In this document: positions 48,145 to 60,500 of the stretch, in pieces | Layout: each line of letters starts with the position of its first letter | Numbering within the stretch: position 1 is the first letter of the stretch | DNA from: Nostoc flagelliforme FACHB-838 | Lineage (GTDB): Bacteria > Cyanobacteriota > Cyanobacteriia > Cyanobacteriales > Nostocaceae | Assembly (NCBI RefSeq): GCF_014698065.1 | Contig: NZ_JACJSI010000025.1 | Coordinates: 23,205 to 87,204 of the forward strand | Direction: 5' to 3' | Length of the DNA stretch: 64,000 nucleotides | Notes under the pieces: model-generated | The model's input: only the letters and a program-made list of their open reading frames with translations | Database searches by the model: none | Told to the model about the DNA's origin: nothing | Made by a program: the position numbers and the translations under genes

Positions 48145-48603
48145 TAGTAAGAAAAAGCGGCATACCTTAAAGGCACAATTAGTAGTTGATCAAGCTAGTG
48201 GTAAAATCCTTTGTACTGCCTATGAAGTTGGTCATATACACGATTTTCGTTTACTCAAAAATACCAAAGTGCGTTTTGAGCGATGCCTACGGCTGGCTAC
48301 GCCTACGCAGTTATGTTTAGCTGATAAAGCTACCAAGGTATCACCAAACTCTACACTCTTAGCTGCATACCCTGCAATAAAACCTCGTGGTGCCGATTTA
48401 CCAACTTCACAACGTCAGCATAATCGCTTATTAGCTAGATTACGTGTTGTTGGTGAACATATCAGCCGCCGCTTAAAAATTTTTCGCATCCTTAAAGAAC
48501 AATATCGTAACCGCAGAAAACGGTTCGGTTTACGATGCAATCTGATTGCTGGACTTCTCAATTATGAACTCGCTCTTTTTTCTTAATTCGTGCAAGAGGT
48601 CTA
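48138..48603 (+). pseudogene. IS5-family transposase remnant, 5' truncated
   Basis: Read in frame from about 48140 to the stop at 48586: [17 protein letters not shown], then GHIHDFRLLKNT, then HISRRLKIFRILKEQYRNRR. These are the C-terminal half motifs of IS5-like DDE transposases (YSGKKKRHTLK in full copies, H-D-F-x-L). The N-terminal half is missing and the open frame begins inside rluE. A 30-base dispersed repeat (48280-48309) has also landed within it. The right end ttcgtgcaagaggtcta (to 48603) matches the ends of the MITE at 12662-12815. Confidence 0.82.
48280..48309. repeat. 30-base dispersed repeat inside the transposase remnant
   Basis: gcgatgcctacggctggcta followed by cgcctacgca. Same family as 40560-40589 (opposite strand). 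Confidence 0.75.
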
Positions 48604-48783
48604 ATGTACCTGGCATTAAACCGAAACCCTGATAATTTCCTGCAAGATGGTCTGAAAAACCTTATCTTGTCTGCTTTTGAAAATTTGCTACATCAAAGTC
48701 AAAAAAACCTCTATTTATAACGAAAAATCAAGCCTTTTAAACTCATATTGCAGGAAATTACAAACATCTCGGCTTGATACCTA

Positions 48784-50376
48784 CTAAACTTTTGCTACAA
48801 CTCCCTGATTTGGCAACTCGAAGGAAACTGCTGTAATGACAGGTGCGTTTGGATCAGACACTGTAATTCCGGTAGGTTGAGATTGAGGCAGCAGTCGGTA
48901 GTCAGTACGCCAGCGCTCACGGTTCAGGTCGCAGCGAACATAACCGCGCAGTCTACCATTGAAATATTTCACCCACGGGTTCTGTGGCAGTGCTGCTTCT
49001 ACGTCGAATGTCCAAGGACAACTTGAACTGATCGAAGTACCAACAAACTCAGTCGCTACTGTTTGTGAGTTGGGGTCGTCGAAGTTAGCCTTCAGGTCAT
49101 TAACCCAGCTAGAATGCCAGTCACCAGTAATGACTACGGGGTTTGAGGGGCGGCGTTGCTGGATGAAACCGAGAATGCGGTTGCGAGAGGCAACATAACC
49201 ATCCCACTGGTCAAGATTGAAGACTTCTCCTGCTCCAGTATCGTAGTCAAACTGAGCCATGATAGTCTGTTGGGCAATGACGTTCCAGCGTGCGCCAGAG
49301 CGATCTAACCCCTCAAACAGCCACCGCTCTTGCTCCGAACCAGTCATTGTGGCAGTTGGGTCAGTAGCTTCAGTGCATCGCGGCTTACGCCCGTCACCAC
49401 AGGGTTGATTGGTACGGTACTGGCGGGTATCTAGGACGTTGAATTCAACGAGGTCGCCAAAAGTTAACCGTCGGTAGAGCTGCAAATCAAGACCTCTAGG
49501 CTTTGAGAAGTCCCGCAGTGGCATGTGTTCGTAGTATGCCTGAAAAGCAGCAACACGACGGGCAAGGAACACCGAGCGTGATTGTACTTCCGGGTCTTGA
49601 GGAATTTCGTCTGCCCAATTATTGTCAACTTCGTGGTCGTCCCAAGTGACTAGCCAAGGAAATGCAGCATGAGTTGCTTGTAGGTGTGGATCAGTCTTGT
49701 ACAGAGCGTGGCGGTTACGGTACTCCTGCAAGGTAAATGGTTCACCATTGCCATCGTGCGATCGCGGCGCAGTTGTACTTGGTGCGCCTTCGTAAATATA
49801 ATCACCGAGGTGAACCACTAGGTCTAAATCCTCTTGAGCCATATTTTTGTAGGCGGCATAATAACCGCTTTGCCAGTTTTGACAGGAAGCGAAGGCAAAG
49901 CGGAAGCGATTAACGCGATCGCGCGGGTTAGGAGCAGTGCGAGTCCGCCCGATTGGACTAACTTCGTTGCCCACCCTAAACTGATACCAGTACCATCGTG
50001 CAGGTTGTAATCCTTGCACTTCTACATGAACAGAGTGTCCAAATTCTGGAGTAGCCATCTGTGTGCCACTGCGGACAACTTGCCGCATCTTTTCGTCGCT
50101 AGCAACCTGCCACTGCACTGGAACATTATATTGTGGCATCCCACCACCATTGAGCGGATCGGGGGCTAAACGCGTCCACAGCACTACATTATCTGGAAGT
50201 GGTTCACCAGAAGCAACACCCAGACTAAAGGGATAATTAGAGAATCGGGGCTGGGCGAGAACTTTGTTAGACCATTGATTGGCGATCGCCAAACCAGTTA
50301 AGGCTCCAGTCCCAATCAAAACTTGTCGTCGTCTCAAGCGACTTGATAGCAAGCGCTCGAAGTTGAAGTTTTGCAT
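48784..50376 (-). CDS. phoD: PhoD-type alkaline phosphatase / phosphodiesterase
   Basis: 530 residues from the ATG at 50374-50376, which has aggga about nine bases upstream; the longer TTG-led frame would add 23 residues. The N-terminus has a twin-arginine signal (LRRRQVLIGTGALTG), as expected for PhoD, which is exported folded with Ca/Fe. Metal-binding motifs visible: FASCQNW, HLGDYIYE, TWDDHEVDNNW and VVITGDWHSSW. The enzyme releases phosphate from extracellular esters. A possible Pho box lies upstream. No terminator was identified. Confidence 0.92.
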   Translation of the reverse strand: MQNFNFERLLSSRLRRRQVLIGTGALTGLAIANQWSNKVLAQPRFSNYPFSLGVASGEPLPDNVVLWTRLAPDPLNGGGMPQYNVPVQWQVASDEKMRQVVRSGTQMATPEFGHSVHVEVQGLQPARWYWYQFRVGNEVSPIGRTRTAPNPRDRVNRFRFAFASCQNWQSGYYAAYKNMAQEDLDLVVHLGDYIYEGAPSTTAPRSHDGNGEPFTLQEYRNRHALYKTDPHLQATHAAFPWLVTWDDHEVDNNWADEIPQDPEVQSRSVFLARRVAAFQAYYEHMPLRDFSKPRGLDLQLYRRLTFGDLVEFNVLDTRQYRTNQPCGDGRKPRCTEATDPTATMTGSEQERWLFEGLDRSGARWNVIAQQTIMAQFDYDTGAGEVFNLDQWDGYVASRNRILGFIQQRRPSNPVVITGDWHSSWVNDLKANFDDPNSQTVATEFVGTSISSSCPWTFDVEAALPQNPWVKYFNGRLRGYVRCDLNRERWRTDYRLLPQSQPTGITVSDPNAPVITAVSFELPNQGVVAKV

Positions 50377-50414
50377 ATATTTCCCTGATTGTCGCGTTTG
50401 AATCACAGCAAAGT

Positions 50415-50455
50415 GTAACAGCGCAACTTTAATCCCTCTTTGCAATCAGGTTAAG
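50415..50455 (-). promoter_or_regulatory. Candidate Pho box upstream of phoD
   Basis: On the minus strand cttaacct (complement of 50448-50455) is an exact copy of the cyanobacterial PhoB/SphR half-site. Two 11-base steps closer to the gene, attaaagt (50426-50433) is a weaker half-site. Intermediate steps are poor. About 50-80 bases before the ATG. Confidence 0.35.
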
Positions 50456-50671
50456 CGTTGATTATTCCAACACAACCCTCCATCTCTTGCCACAACACTA
50501 CATTGTTGATGGAATAGTTTACTTTCTGGAAGCCCCATTAAAGTAGCACAGGTGTCGTAGTTCCATATTTTTGATAGTTTATAAGTCTCAATTTGCAATA
50601 AATATATATTGGACATCTTAAAAGAAGTCTACGTATCATACTCTTACAAAGATTTGAGCAAGGCCAAAGCA

Positions 50672-52381
50672 ATGGATGAAAAAACAATTTCGTCAGAGAA
50701 TTTTAGAAGTAAAGTTGTCACACAAGGAGTGCAGCGATCGCCAAATCGGGCCATGCTGCGTGCAGTAGGTTTTCAGGATGAAGACTTTAACAAAGCAATT
50801 GTGGGTGTGGCTAATGCCTACAGCACTATCACTCCCTGTAACATGGGGATTAATCAATTAGCATTGATAGCTGAAGCTGGAATTAAACTAGCTGGGGCAA
50901 TGCCGCAAATGTTTGGCACAATTACTATTAGCGATGGGATTTCGATGGGAACTGAGGGGATGAAATATTCCCTAGTGTCACGAGAAGTGATTGCTGACTC
51001 CATTGAAACAGCTTGTAATGGTCAGAGTATGGATGGTGTGATTGCCATCGGTGGCTGTGATAAAAATATGCCAGGGGCAATGATTGCAATGGCACGGATG
51101 AATATCCCGGCTATCTTTGTTTACGGTGGGACAATTAAACCTGGACACTACCAGGGTAGCGACTTGACTGTTGTGAGTTCCTTTGAGGCTGTGGGTGAAT
51201 ACAGCGCTGGTAAAATTGACGACACCGAACTGATGGAAGTAGAACGCCGCGCTTGTCCTGGTGCGGGTTCTTGTGGTGGGATGTTCACAGCTAATACTAT
51301 GTCCTCAGCTTTTGAAGCGATGGGCATGAGTTTACCCTATTCTTCCACAATGGCGGCAGAAGATGAGGAAAAAGCTGATAGTACCGAAAAATCAGCCAAG
51401 GTATTAGTAGAAGCAATTCGCAATCAACTGTTACCCCATCACATTATCACCCGTAAATCTATAGAAAATGCTATTTCTGTAATTATGGCTGTGGGTGGTT
51501 CAACTAACGCCGTATTACATTTTCTGGCGATCGCTCGTGCGGCAGGTGTAGAACTTAATCTAGATGATTTTGAAACTATCCGTGGTCGTGTCCCTGTTTT
51601 ATGTGATTTAAAACCTAGCGGTAGATATGTTGCCACAGACTTACATCAAGCTGGTGGTATTCCCCAAGTGATGAAAATGCTATTGATACATGGATTACTT
51701 TACGGTGACTGTATCACCATCACAGGTAAAACCATCGCCGAAATTTTAGCAGATGTCCCCAATGAACCACCCACTAATCAAGATGTGATTCGTCCTTGGA
51801 ATAACCCGATGTATCCCCAAGGCCACTTAGCCATCCTAAAAGGGAATCTCGCTACAGAAGGAGCAGTCGCCAAAATTACCGGGGTGAAAAATCCCAGTAT
51901 TACTGGTACTGCACGGGTATTTGATTCCGAGGAAGAATGTTTAGATGCCATCCTTGCAGGTAAGATTAAAGCCGGTGATGTGATTATCGTTCGCTACGAA
52001 GGGCCCAAAGGCGGCCCTGGGATGCGGGAAATGTTAGCACCCACCTCAGCACTTATTGGTGCAGGTTTAGGTGATGCAGTCGGATTAATTACTGATGGGC
52101 GCTTTTCTGGCGGTACTTACGGGATGGTAGTCGGACACGTTGCTCCCGAAGCCGCCGTTGGTGGTGCGATCGCTCTGGTCGAAGAAGGTGATAGCATTAC
52201 TATTGATGCTAATTCTCGCTTGTTACAAATCAACATTTCTGATGCAGAGTTAGCCAGTCGCCGCGCCAAATGGCAACCCCGTCTACCCCGTTATACAAAA
52301 GGCATCTTAGCAAAATATGCGAAGTTAGTTTCCTCTAGCAGTGTTGGTGCTGTCACAGACTTGGGTTTATTTAACGAGTAG
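50672..52381 (+). CDS. ilvD: Dihydroxy-acid dehydratase
   Basis: 569 residues from the ATG at 50672; a TTG at 50609 would add 21 residues and has no better ribosome site. It dehydrates dihydroxy-isovalerate and its homologue in valine, leucine and isoleucine synthesis, using an Fe-S cluster. Cluster cysteines: [22 protein letters not shown] and [16 protein letters not shown]. The GRFSGGTYG segment of the IlvD/Edd family is also present. Cyanobacterial length is usually about 560. A perfect palindrome just after the stop probably terminates it. Confidence 0.96.
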   Translation: MDEKTISSENFRSKVVTQGVQRSPNRAMLRAVGFQDEDFNKAIVGVANAYSTITPCNMGINQLALIAEAGIKLAGAMPQMFGTITISDGISMGTEGMKYSLVSREVIADSIETACNGQSMDGVIAIGGCDKNMPGAMIAMARMNIPAIFVYGGTIKPGHYQGSDLTVVSSFEAVGEYSAGKIDDTELMEVERRACPGAGSCGGMFTANTMSSAFEAMGMSLPYSSTMAAEDEEKADSTEKSAKVLVEAIRNQLLPHHIITRKSIENAISVIMAVGGSTNAVLHFLAIARAAGVELNLDDFETIRGRVPVLCDLKPSGRYVATDLHQAGGIPQVMKMLLIHGLLYGDCITITGKTIAEILADVPNEPPTNQDVIRPWNNPMYPQGHLAILKGNLATEGAVAKITGVKNPSITGTARVFDSEEECLDAILAGKIKAGDVIIVRYEGPKGGPGMREMLAPTSALIGAGLGDAVGLITDGRFSGGTYGMVVGHVAPEAAVGGAIALVEEGDSITIDANSRLLQINISDAELASRRAKWQPRLPRYTKGILAKYAKLVSSSSVGAVTDLGLFNE

Positions 52382-52392
52382 GGAGTAAGAGT

Positions 52393-52416
52393 AGAGACGC
52401 GATATATCGCGTCTCT
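52393..52416. terminator. Perfect palindrome, probable terminator of ilvD
   Basis: agagacgcgata followed by its exact reverse complement, 12 bases after the ilvD stop. It is the same gtagagacg family as the core of 6995-7089, so it may simply be a dispersed repeat. No T-run follows. Confidence 0.55.
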
Positions 52417-52430
52417 CGACAAGAGTAGGC

Positions 52431-52826
52431 TACGGGATAGTGGCAGAAGCACGGATTTCACAAGTGCGGGATGCCATACTTACTGATTATTCCTGTGTTC
52501 GTCCGGTTGAATTCAACTTAGGCGACTATTGGCAATAATCGATGGTTGAGTTCAAAGCCAATCTGCCTTATTATGCCGTAACGGTGCGTGTTGCTCCAGA
52601 GGTTATGTCTCGATTACGCTATGCCGGATACTTTGCCCGAATAGAACAGATTGACTCGCCCGATGGCTGGACTTGCGTTTGGCTGAGGTTTGATATAGTA
52701 GAAGAAGCGGCTTGTGCTTATGTGCTGGGGTTTGGCGCACAGATAGAGGTAATTGAGCCATTAGAATTACGCGATCGCGTTTTGCAAGCGGCAGAAGAGG
52801 CGATCCTGTTTTATACCGAACATTAA
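52431..52826 (+). pseudogene. WYL-domain transcriptional regulator remnant
   Basis: In one continuous frame upstream of a small ORF the sequence reads VAEARISQVRDAILTDY, then RPVEFNLGDYWQ, a stop (TAA at 52536-52538), then MVEFKANLPYYAVTVRV. The last 94 residues (52542-52826) include VLGFGAQIEVIEPLELRDRV, the C-terminal WCX segment of WYL-domain regulators. The N-terminal helix-turn-helix is missing and the frame is broken, so the gene is dead; only the C-terminal part is still open. Confidence 0.78.
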
Positions 52827-52854
52827 ATTAAAAACGCACAATTTCTGAGAATTT

Positions 52855-53403
52855 TTATTCTCTGTTTTTGTCTGGTGGTGCAGCTAGGAAACCCTCAGAA
52901 AGACCTGCCTCACGCAGACGAAAAGCACCAATATTCCGACTGAGTACCGCCAAACCTGCCAGGTGTGCTTGTAAGCCTGCTGTACTAGCACAGCAATCAG
53001 TTAAGACGATGGGTTCAATGCCAATATCAAAAAAATCCATCGCTATCTTCAACACACACATATCAGTGTCAATCCCTAAGATGAAAACTCTTTGAAAACA
53101 GTGCCTCTTAAAGTAGTCTGCCAGTTCATTTGGTATACCGCATAGCCCCAACTTAGAAAAAACTACTTCTGGTTTAACCCAAGGTTCTAATTCTGAAGCA
53201 ATATTAGTTTCTGGCTCCTGTGTACAGCTATGCCAATCAAGGAATTTCTGATAGGGACTATCAGGTGCGTTGATAAATCTAGTAAACAAAACAGGTGCAT
53301 ACTCACCTCGCCCAATTAAATGGGCAACTCGCTGCGGGATGTGATGAGTGAATTCATTGATAAAACCGGATTGAACATCAATAACGAGTAATGGCTCAGA
53401 CAT
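52855..53403 (-). CDS. Isochorismatase-family cysteine hydrolase
   Basis: 182 residues from the ATG at 53401-53403 (MSEPLLVIDVQSGF); a TTG further up would add six. The family's catalytic Asp is in VIDVQSGF, a Lys in VVFSKLGLCG and the nucleophile Cys in LGIDTDMCVLKIAMD. The cis-peptide region before Cys is present. Members hydrolyse isochorismate, nicotinamide or N-carbamoyl compounds; the substrate cannot be read here. It lies between two decayed genes. Confidence 0.88.
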   Translation of the reverse strand: MSEPLLVIDVQSGFINEFTHHIPQRVAHLIGRGEYAPVLFTRFINAPDSPYQKFLDWHSCTQEPETNIASELEPWVKPEVVFSKLGLCGIPNELADYFKRHCFQRVFILGIDTDMCVLKIAMDFFDIGIEPIVLTDCCASTAGLQAHLAGLAVLSRNIGAFRLREAGLSEGFLAAPPDKNRE

Positions 53404-53496
53404 GGGAAAAGAAATAAACAATGATGGTGAATCAAAACTGAGGTAAGCTGTACTTTCTAAAAATTAAATTTTGATCTAAGTGACTTTGTACGGCTT

Positions 53497-54188
53497 TTAA
53501 CTGATATTTACATGCGTGCCGATTGCTGGGCGATTAAAAGATTCCCAGGCATTACCACCTCTGAGGAAAACTTCCATCCAACGCATCTGTTCAGCTTGTG
53601 CATTAGTCCAACCACTGCTACCAGGCGCAAAAGCTAACTGTCCAGTTTCCACTGGCTTTACTACCATCGCTCTTGGTTGCTTTGTGTTTGCTCTCACCTA
53701 TTTACACTCATACAGTATCACTTTGGTGTGTCGTTGCTCTCTTCATGCTTAATAGTGGTTTTCAAGTTACCGTAGCCATCAATATAAGTTATACAGTTAG
53801 ACGGCACATCAGGTATATCAGAGTGGGCAATCTCCTCACCTAAAGCATCAGGTTGACCTAGAGCGATCGCCCCAGCCGCTTCTGGAAACAAATCAAGAGA
53901 ACGAAACCGTGAACCAGAAGCCCCTACAGCAGTCCAACGCAACTCTACTGCTAAATCGCGTACAAATGAAAAGGCATAACCTGCATTACCCCCCCGATTA
54001 TTACTTCCATCTTCATTAAGGGGGGGTGTGGACGGTGATGAAGAAGGCAGGGGAGCAGGGGTGCAGAGGAGAATTTTTGTATAAGTTCTTTTCCCTCTGC
54101 TCCTTTGCTCAACACCATACTGCATATACATTCCAGCTGCATAAGCTGCATCTCTTTCAAGGTGCAACAAACTCCCGCCCCTGGCCAT
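53497..54188 (-). pseudogene. S-adenosylmethionine hydrolase/chlorinase-like (DUF62) remnant, frameshifted
   Basis: The upper part (54188-53718) reads FRSLDLFPEAAGAIALGQPD and CITYIDGYGNLKTTI, matching the F-x-G-R-D-x-F and D-x-F-G-N-L-x-T-N-I motifs of SAM hydroxide adenosyltransferases. It stops after NDTPK; the continuation GQLAFAPGSSGW and FLRGGNAWESFNRPAIG is in another frame (53697-53497). An insertion with ggggagcaggggtgcagagg adds about 30 odd residues around 54030-54100. The N-terminal domain is absent. It is therefore a broken gene; the family call is moderate. Confidence 0.55.
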
Positions 54189-54502
54189 CAGTAATCATTT
54201 ACCTTTAATATGTCAAAAATTAATAATAATTTCCAATTTAAATCGCAGTAGGATTTAAAATTGATATAAATCTCATAGAATAGAAATTAAAAATCGACAG
54301 TTAAGATCACAAAAATTTCAAATAACGATAGTAGAGTGGGTAGGTAAGATTATTTTCCCTTAAACGAGCAAGAACCGATCACAACCATCTTTTAATTATT
54401 CGCACGAAGCAATTAAGCATTTATAAATAATCCTTTTTAGTACCACAATAAGTTTTTTGTAGCTAATTTAAGAATTTAGCTCACTCAAGTGGCAATATAA
54501 AC
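54189..54502. other. AT-rich upstream region of the giant kinase gene
   Basis: 314 bases that should hold the promoter of the kinase operon. No clear boxes or regulatory repeat were recognised. Confidence 0.4.
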
Positions 54503-57500
54503 ATGAGTATTATCCTTGCCGATTACAATTTAATCAAAGTTATTCATGATGGTATAAATACTTGCCTTTATCGTGCTTTTCAAAAGTCAGAACAAACCTC
54601 AGTAATTATCAAAACTATAAAAGCTGAGTATCCCACTAGAGAACAAATTGCCTACATCAAGCATGAGTATCAAATACTGCAATTTTTACAGATAGAAGGA
54701 GCTATTCAACCTCTAGGCTTAGAAAGTACACAAAATGGTGTAGCACTTATCTTGCAAGATTTTGAAGGAGAGACGCTCAAGGATATTATTAGCGCGCCTA
54801 ATTTGGAACTCAACAATTTTTTGCAAATTGCTATTCAATTAGCTGCAACACTATATCAGCTACATCAAAATAATCTTATTCATAAAGATATTCAACCTCA
54901 TAATATCCTCATTAATTCCAACACAGGTCAAATAAAAATTATTGACTTTAGCATTGCATCACGCCTATCTAGAGAAAATCAAATAGTTAATGATTTCAAT
55001 TTGCTGGGAGGTAGCCTCGCTTATATTTCGCCTGAGCAAACTGGGAGAATGAACCGCTCAATAGACTATCGAACTGATTTTTACTCATTAGGAGTGACAT
55101 TTTACGAAATGCTAACTAGCAAGCTGCCCTTTGTCGCAGATGACCCTTTAGAATTAGTTCACTCACACATTGCTAAGATCCCACTCCCGCCTCACGAATT
55201 AAATACCAAAATTCCGATAGCAGTTTCCGATATTATCATGAAATTATTAGCTAAAACTGCTGAGGAAAGATATCAAAATGCTTTAGGATTAAAAGCAGAT
55301 TTAGAAGTATGTTTACATCAATTAGAAACGACTGGTGAAATTGAAAATTTTGCTATTGGTCAACTTGATTTATCTAGCCGTTTTCTGATTCCCCAAAAAC
55401 TTTACGGTCGAGAACGAGAAGTTGTGGAATTAATGAATGCCTTTGAGCGAGTTAGTTCTGGCACAACTGAGTTAATGTTAGTTAATGGTTATTCTGGAAT
55501 TGGTAAAACTTCGTTAGTAAATGAAGTTCATAAACCTATTATTCGGCAGCGTGGTTATTTTATTTCTGGAAAGTTTGATCAGTATAAACGTAATATTCCT
55601 TATGCTTCATTAATTCAGGCTTTTCAAGAACTAATGCGACAGATATTAACAGAAAATGCTGAAAAGTTAACAAACTGGAAAAAGAAACTGTTAGAAGCGG
55701 TTGGTGTCAACGGCCAAGTTATTATTGACTTTATTCCTGAGCTTGAAAAAATCATCGGCTCTCAGCCTGAAATACCACAGCTAGGAATTAACGAAGCTCA
55801 AAATCGCTTTAATCGATTATTTCAACAACTTATTTATGTATTTTCTCAAGCCAAACATCCACTAGTAATTTTTCTGGATGACTTACAGTGGGCAGACTCA
55901 GCTTCTCTTAAGCTAATTCAACTGCTGATTAGTGACCCTGAAAATAAATATTTTTTAATAATAGGAGCATATAGAGATAACGAGGTGAGTCCAACTCATC
56001 CATTCATACTAATTCTAAAAGAATTAAAAAAATCTGGAGCAAATGTCAATAATATTGTTCTCCAGCCTTTAAATATTTATCATATAAATCAGTTAGTTAA
56101 CGATACACTGCGTAGTTGTCTAGACAATTCAGATAACCTAGCTAATTTAGTCTTTAATAAAACGCAAGGAAATCCATTTTTTGTAACTCAGTTACTCAAA
56201 TGTCTTTACCAAGATAACTTGTTGTATTTTAATTTTAACACAGGTTTTTGGCAGTGGGATATTGAAATTATCCAAGACATTGATATTACTAATAATGTTG
56301 TCGAGTTAATGGTTAATCAAATTCAAAGACTATTACCAACAACACAGGAAGTTTTAAAATTAGCTGCTTGCATTGGCGATAAATTTAGTTTAGATATTTT
56401 AAGTATTGTTAACCAAAAATCTTTGTCGGAAACAGCTAAAGAACTATGGGAGGCTCTGCAAGCAGGTTTAATTTTACCTATAGATTCGTCTTATAAAATA
56501 CCTTTGCTTGTTAGTGAACAGCTAGAAGAACAACTGATAATAGAGCTAATACAGCAAGAACAGAAAATAATTGCATATAAGTTTTTGCACGATCGTGTGC
56601 AGCAAGCATCTTATTCTTTAATTCCAGATATTAAGAAAAAGGAAACTCACCTGAGAATTGGGCAATTACTTCTTCAAAAGAGTTCGCTTGAAGAGCGAAA
56701 AGAAAATATTTTCTATTTAGTAAACCACCTAAACTATGGCAGAGATTTATTAACTTCAAAGTCAGAGAAATATGAGTTAGCTGCACTCAATCTCATAGCG
56801 GGACAGAAAGCGAAAGCAGCAGCAGCCTATGAGTCAGCTATGCGCTATTTCAAGGTAGCTTTGAGCCTATTGACAGCTTCTAGTTGGAATCAGAAATATG
56901 AACTTACATTAACTTTGCATCAGGAGGCAGCAGAAGCGGCATTTCTTAGCGGTGACTTTGAGCAAATGGAGATATTAGCTGAAATAGTACTACAACAAGC
57001 TAAAACACAACTAGAAAAAGTCAAAGTTTATGAGTTGCGTATCAAAAGTTGTGAAGTGCAAAGAAAATTACTTGAAGCAGTGCAGCTTGGGCTAAAAGTT
57101 CTGGAAATGTTGGGAGTAAAACTCAATCAGTTACCAACTCCATTAGATATTCAGGAAGCTATTCAAGAAACTACAAACAATTTAGCAGGCAAAGAAATAG
57201 AAGATTTAATTAATTTGCCTTCAATGACAGATGTTCATAAGCTAGCAGCTATGAGGCTTATATCAAGTTTAGTTCCTGCTGCCTATCAATCTGCACCTGC
57301 ATTATTTATTTTGATGGCTTGCCAAGAAGTAAATTTATCTATTAAAAACGGAAATACGCCTTTTTCAGCTAGCGGTTTTGCTGATTATGGAGTGGTTTTT
57401 AGCGGCTTATCACAAGATATTGAAGCTGCTTATCAAATTGGACAATTAGCTTTAAATTTATTAGAGCGGTTAGATGCTGTTGAAGTTAGAAGCCAAGTCT

Positions 57501-60500
57501 TATTTAAAGTATCAACTTTTATAATCCATTGGAAGCATCATGTTAGAGATACTTTACCACTTTTAGAAGATGCTTACTCTAGCGGATTAGACTCTGGGGA
57601 TTTGGTACATACTGGATATTCAGCTAGTAATAAGTGTCAATATTCATACTGGAGTGGTTCGGAATTAAAAAGCCTAGAACAGGAAATGGCAAGATATAGT
57701 AAGCTGATTGCTCAAATCCATCAAGAGACTGCCCTGAAATGGCATCAAGTATTTCACCAAGCAGTTTTGAATTTAATAGGATTATCTGAAAACCCTTGCC
57801 GTTTAATTGGTGAATCTTACAATGAAGATAAATTATTAGAACTGCACATCAAATCAAACGAGCGAACAGTAATTCACTATGTATTCCTTAATAAATTAAT
57901 TTTATGTTATTTATTTGGTGAATTTACTCATGCTTTAGAAAATTCTATCAAAGCGGAACAGTATTTAGATGGAGTGACAGGCTGGTTAAATGTGCCATTA
58001 TTCCATTTCTACGATTCTCTAGTACAACTTGCAATCTATCCATCGGCTTCATTCGGATCTCAAGAAAATCTTCCAGACAAGGTGAAAATTAATCAACAAA
58101 AAATGCGTAAATGGGCAGACCATGCACCCATGAATTTTCAGCATAAATATGATCTGGTAGAAGCAGAGAAAGCACGAGTATTAGGTCAATATTGGCAAGC
58201 AATGGAATATTATGACCGAGCCATTGGTAGAGCTAAGGAACAAGGATACATCCAAGAACAGGCTCTTGCCAATGAACTAGCAGCAAAGTTTTATTTTGAG
58301 TGCGGTAGAGAAAAGGTAGCTCAGGCTTATCTCGCTGATGCTTACTATGGATATATGCGCTGGGGGGCAACAGCAAAGCTTAGAGATTTAGAAATAAAAT
58401 ATCCCCAAATTTCTGCCCGGCTGTTAGAACAAAGAACGCACAGCCCTGATCAAAGCCTACTTGTTCAATCCTTAAATTCAAGTATTAGTAAACCTTTTGA
58501 TTTAGCAACATTTATTAAAGCTTCACAAGCACTTTCTGGTGAAATAGTTTTTGAAAAATTGCTAGCTAAATTAATGCAAATTGTGCTAGAAAACGCTGGC
58601 GCAGAAACAGGATTTTTAATTTTAGAGAGAGGGGGTAATTTATTCATAGAAGCTTCAGGTAGATTTGGTCAAACTGAAATAAATGTACAGCAATCAACAC
58701 CTGTAGAGATGAGTCAGCAATTACCTATATATATAATTAATTATGTACATCGAACTCAGGAAAATGTTGTACTCAGCGATGCTACGTGTGAGGGAAAATT
58801 TACGACAGATAGCTATATTGTTCAGCACAAACCAAAATCTATTTTATGTAGCCCAATTATTCATCAAGGTAAGGTGTTTGGTATCCTTTACTTAGAAAAT
58901 AAATTGATTGCTGGGGCATTTACACCGGAACGATTAGAAGTTTTACAACTTTTATCATCACAAGCAGCTATTTCGTTAGAAAATGCTCGTCTATATAATG
59001 ATTTAGAAGAATATAATCGGACGTTAGAAATAAAAGTTAAAGAGCGCACTCTAGAATTACAAGATAAAAACTTAGAATTACAACAGCAAATTAGCGAACG
59101 GCAAAAAGCTGAAGAAATAGCCGCATCTGCTAACCGTGCCAAGAGTGAATTTCTCGCTAACATGAGTCATGAACTCCGAACCCCACTCAACGGTATTTTG
59201 GGCTATACTCAAATATTCCAGACAGATACATCTTTAACTCCTCAGCAAAGGAATGGCGTAAATATTATTCATCAGTGTGGTGAACATCTACTAACATTGA
59301 TTAATGATATTTTAGACATCTCCAGAATAGAAGCTCGAAAAATGGAGCTTTACTTACAAGAGTTTAATTTATCAGCTTTTTTAGAAGGAATAGTAGAAAT
59401 TTGTCGGATTCGGGCTGAACATAAGGGAATCAGCTTAATTTACCGCCCTTTATATCCACTACCTAGTTTAGTTCGTGCCGACAATAAACGCTTACGTCAA
59501 ATTTTAATTAATTTACTAAGTAATGCAGTTAAGTTTACAAAAAAAGGTAGCATTACTTTTAAAGTAGGCTATGTAAATCAAGATAGAGACTGGACAATAA
59601 ATACAGGTAGCCTGGCAGGTCAATTATCAAACTCCAAAATTAGATTCCAGGTAGAAGATACAGGAAGTGGTATTGCTTCAGAGCAATTAGAAGAGATATT
59701 TTTACCTTTCAAGCAAGTGGGTGAAGATAGCTTAAAGATAGAAGGAACCGGATTGGGTTTGACTATTAGCCGCCAATTGGTTCAAATGATGGGAAGTGAA
59801 TTATATGTTACAAGTGAATTAGGTAAAGGCAGCGTTTTTTGGCTAGATTTGGAATTACCAGAAGTTTTTCAATATACTAAAATTGATGCTAATGAACTTA
59901 ATATTATTGGTTTTTTAGGGACTAAACGCAAAATTCTTGTAGTGGACGATAAATGGGAGAATCGGTCTGTATTGGTTAATATCTTAGAACCTTTGGGTTT
60001 TGAAGTTTTAGAAGCAACTGATGGTTTAGATTGCCTTCAGAAAGTTCCTGAATTTCAGCCAAACTTGATTCTTATGGACTTGGTAATGGCAAAAATGGAT
60101 GGATTTGAAGCTACGCGTCGCCTCAGAGCCTTACAAAACTTTCAAGAAGTGATAGTCATTGCTATTTCAGCTAGTGTCTTTGAATTTAATCAACAAGAAA
60201 GTCGCAAAGTAGGGTGTGATGGTTTTCTGCCAAAACCAATCCAAAGAGTAGAACTTTTAGAAAACTTACAGGTTCACTTAGAGTTAAAATGGGTATATGA
60301 AGATCAAGGTAAGGCAAAAAAGATAAAAGACGAAAAAAAAAGTATTACTAATAGTTTAAACTTGACATCTCAGGCTCCTATTATAGCTCCTTCAGCAAGC
60401 GAACTGGCAATTTTGCTAGATTTGGCTAGGCGGGGAAATTTAATAAGCATTGCTGAACGATCTGTAGAACTAGAAAAAATAGATGAGAAGTTGCAGCCTT

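Noticed and set aside
50609..50671. TTG start for ilvD
   Set aside because: The ATG at 50672 lies closer to the conserved [12 protein letters not shown] start seen in other cyanobacterial enzymes.
54026..54208. Small plus-strand frame opposite the DUF62 remnant
   Set aside because: Antisense to the broken gene and made largely from the inserted repeat.
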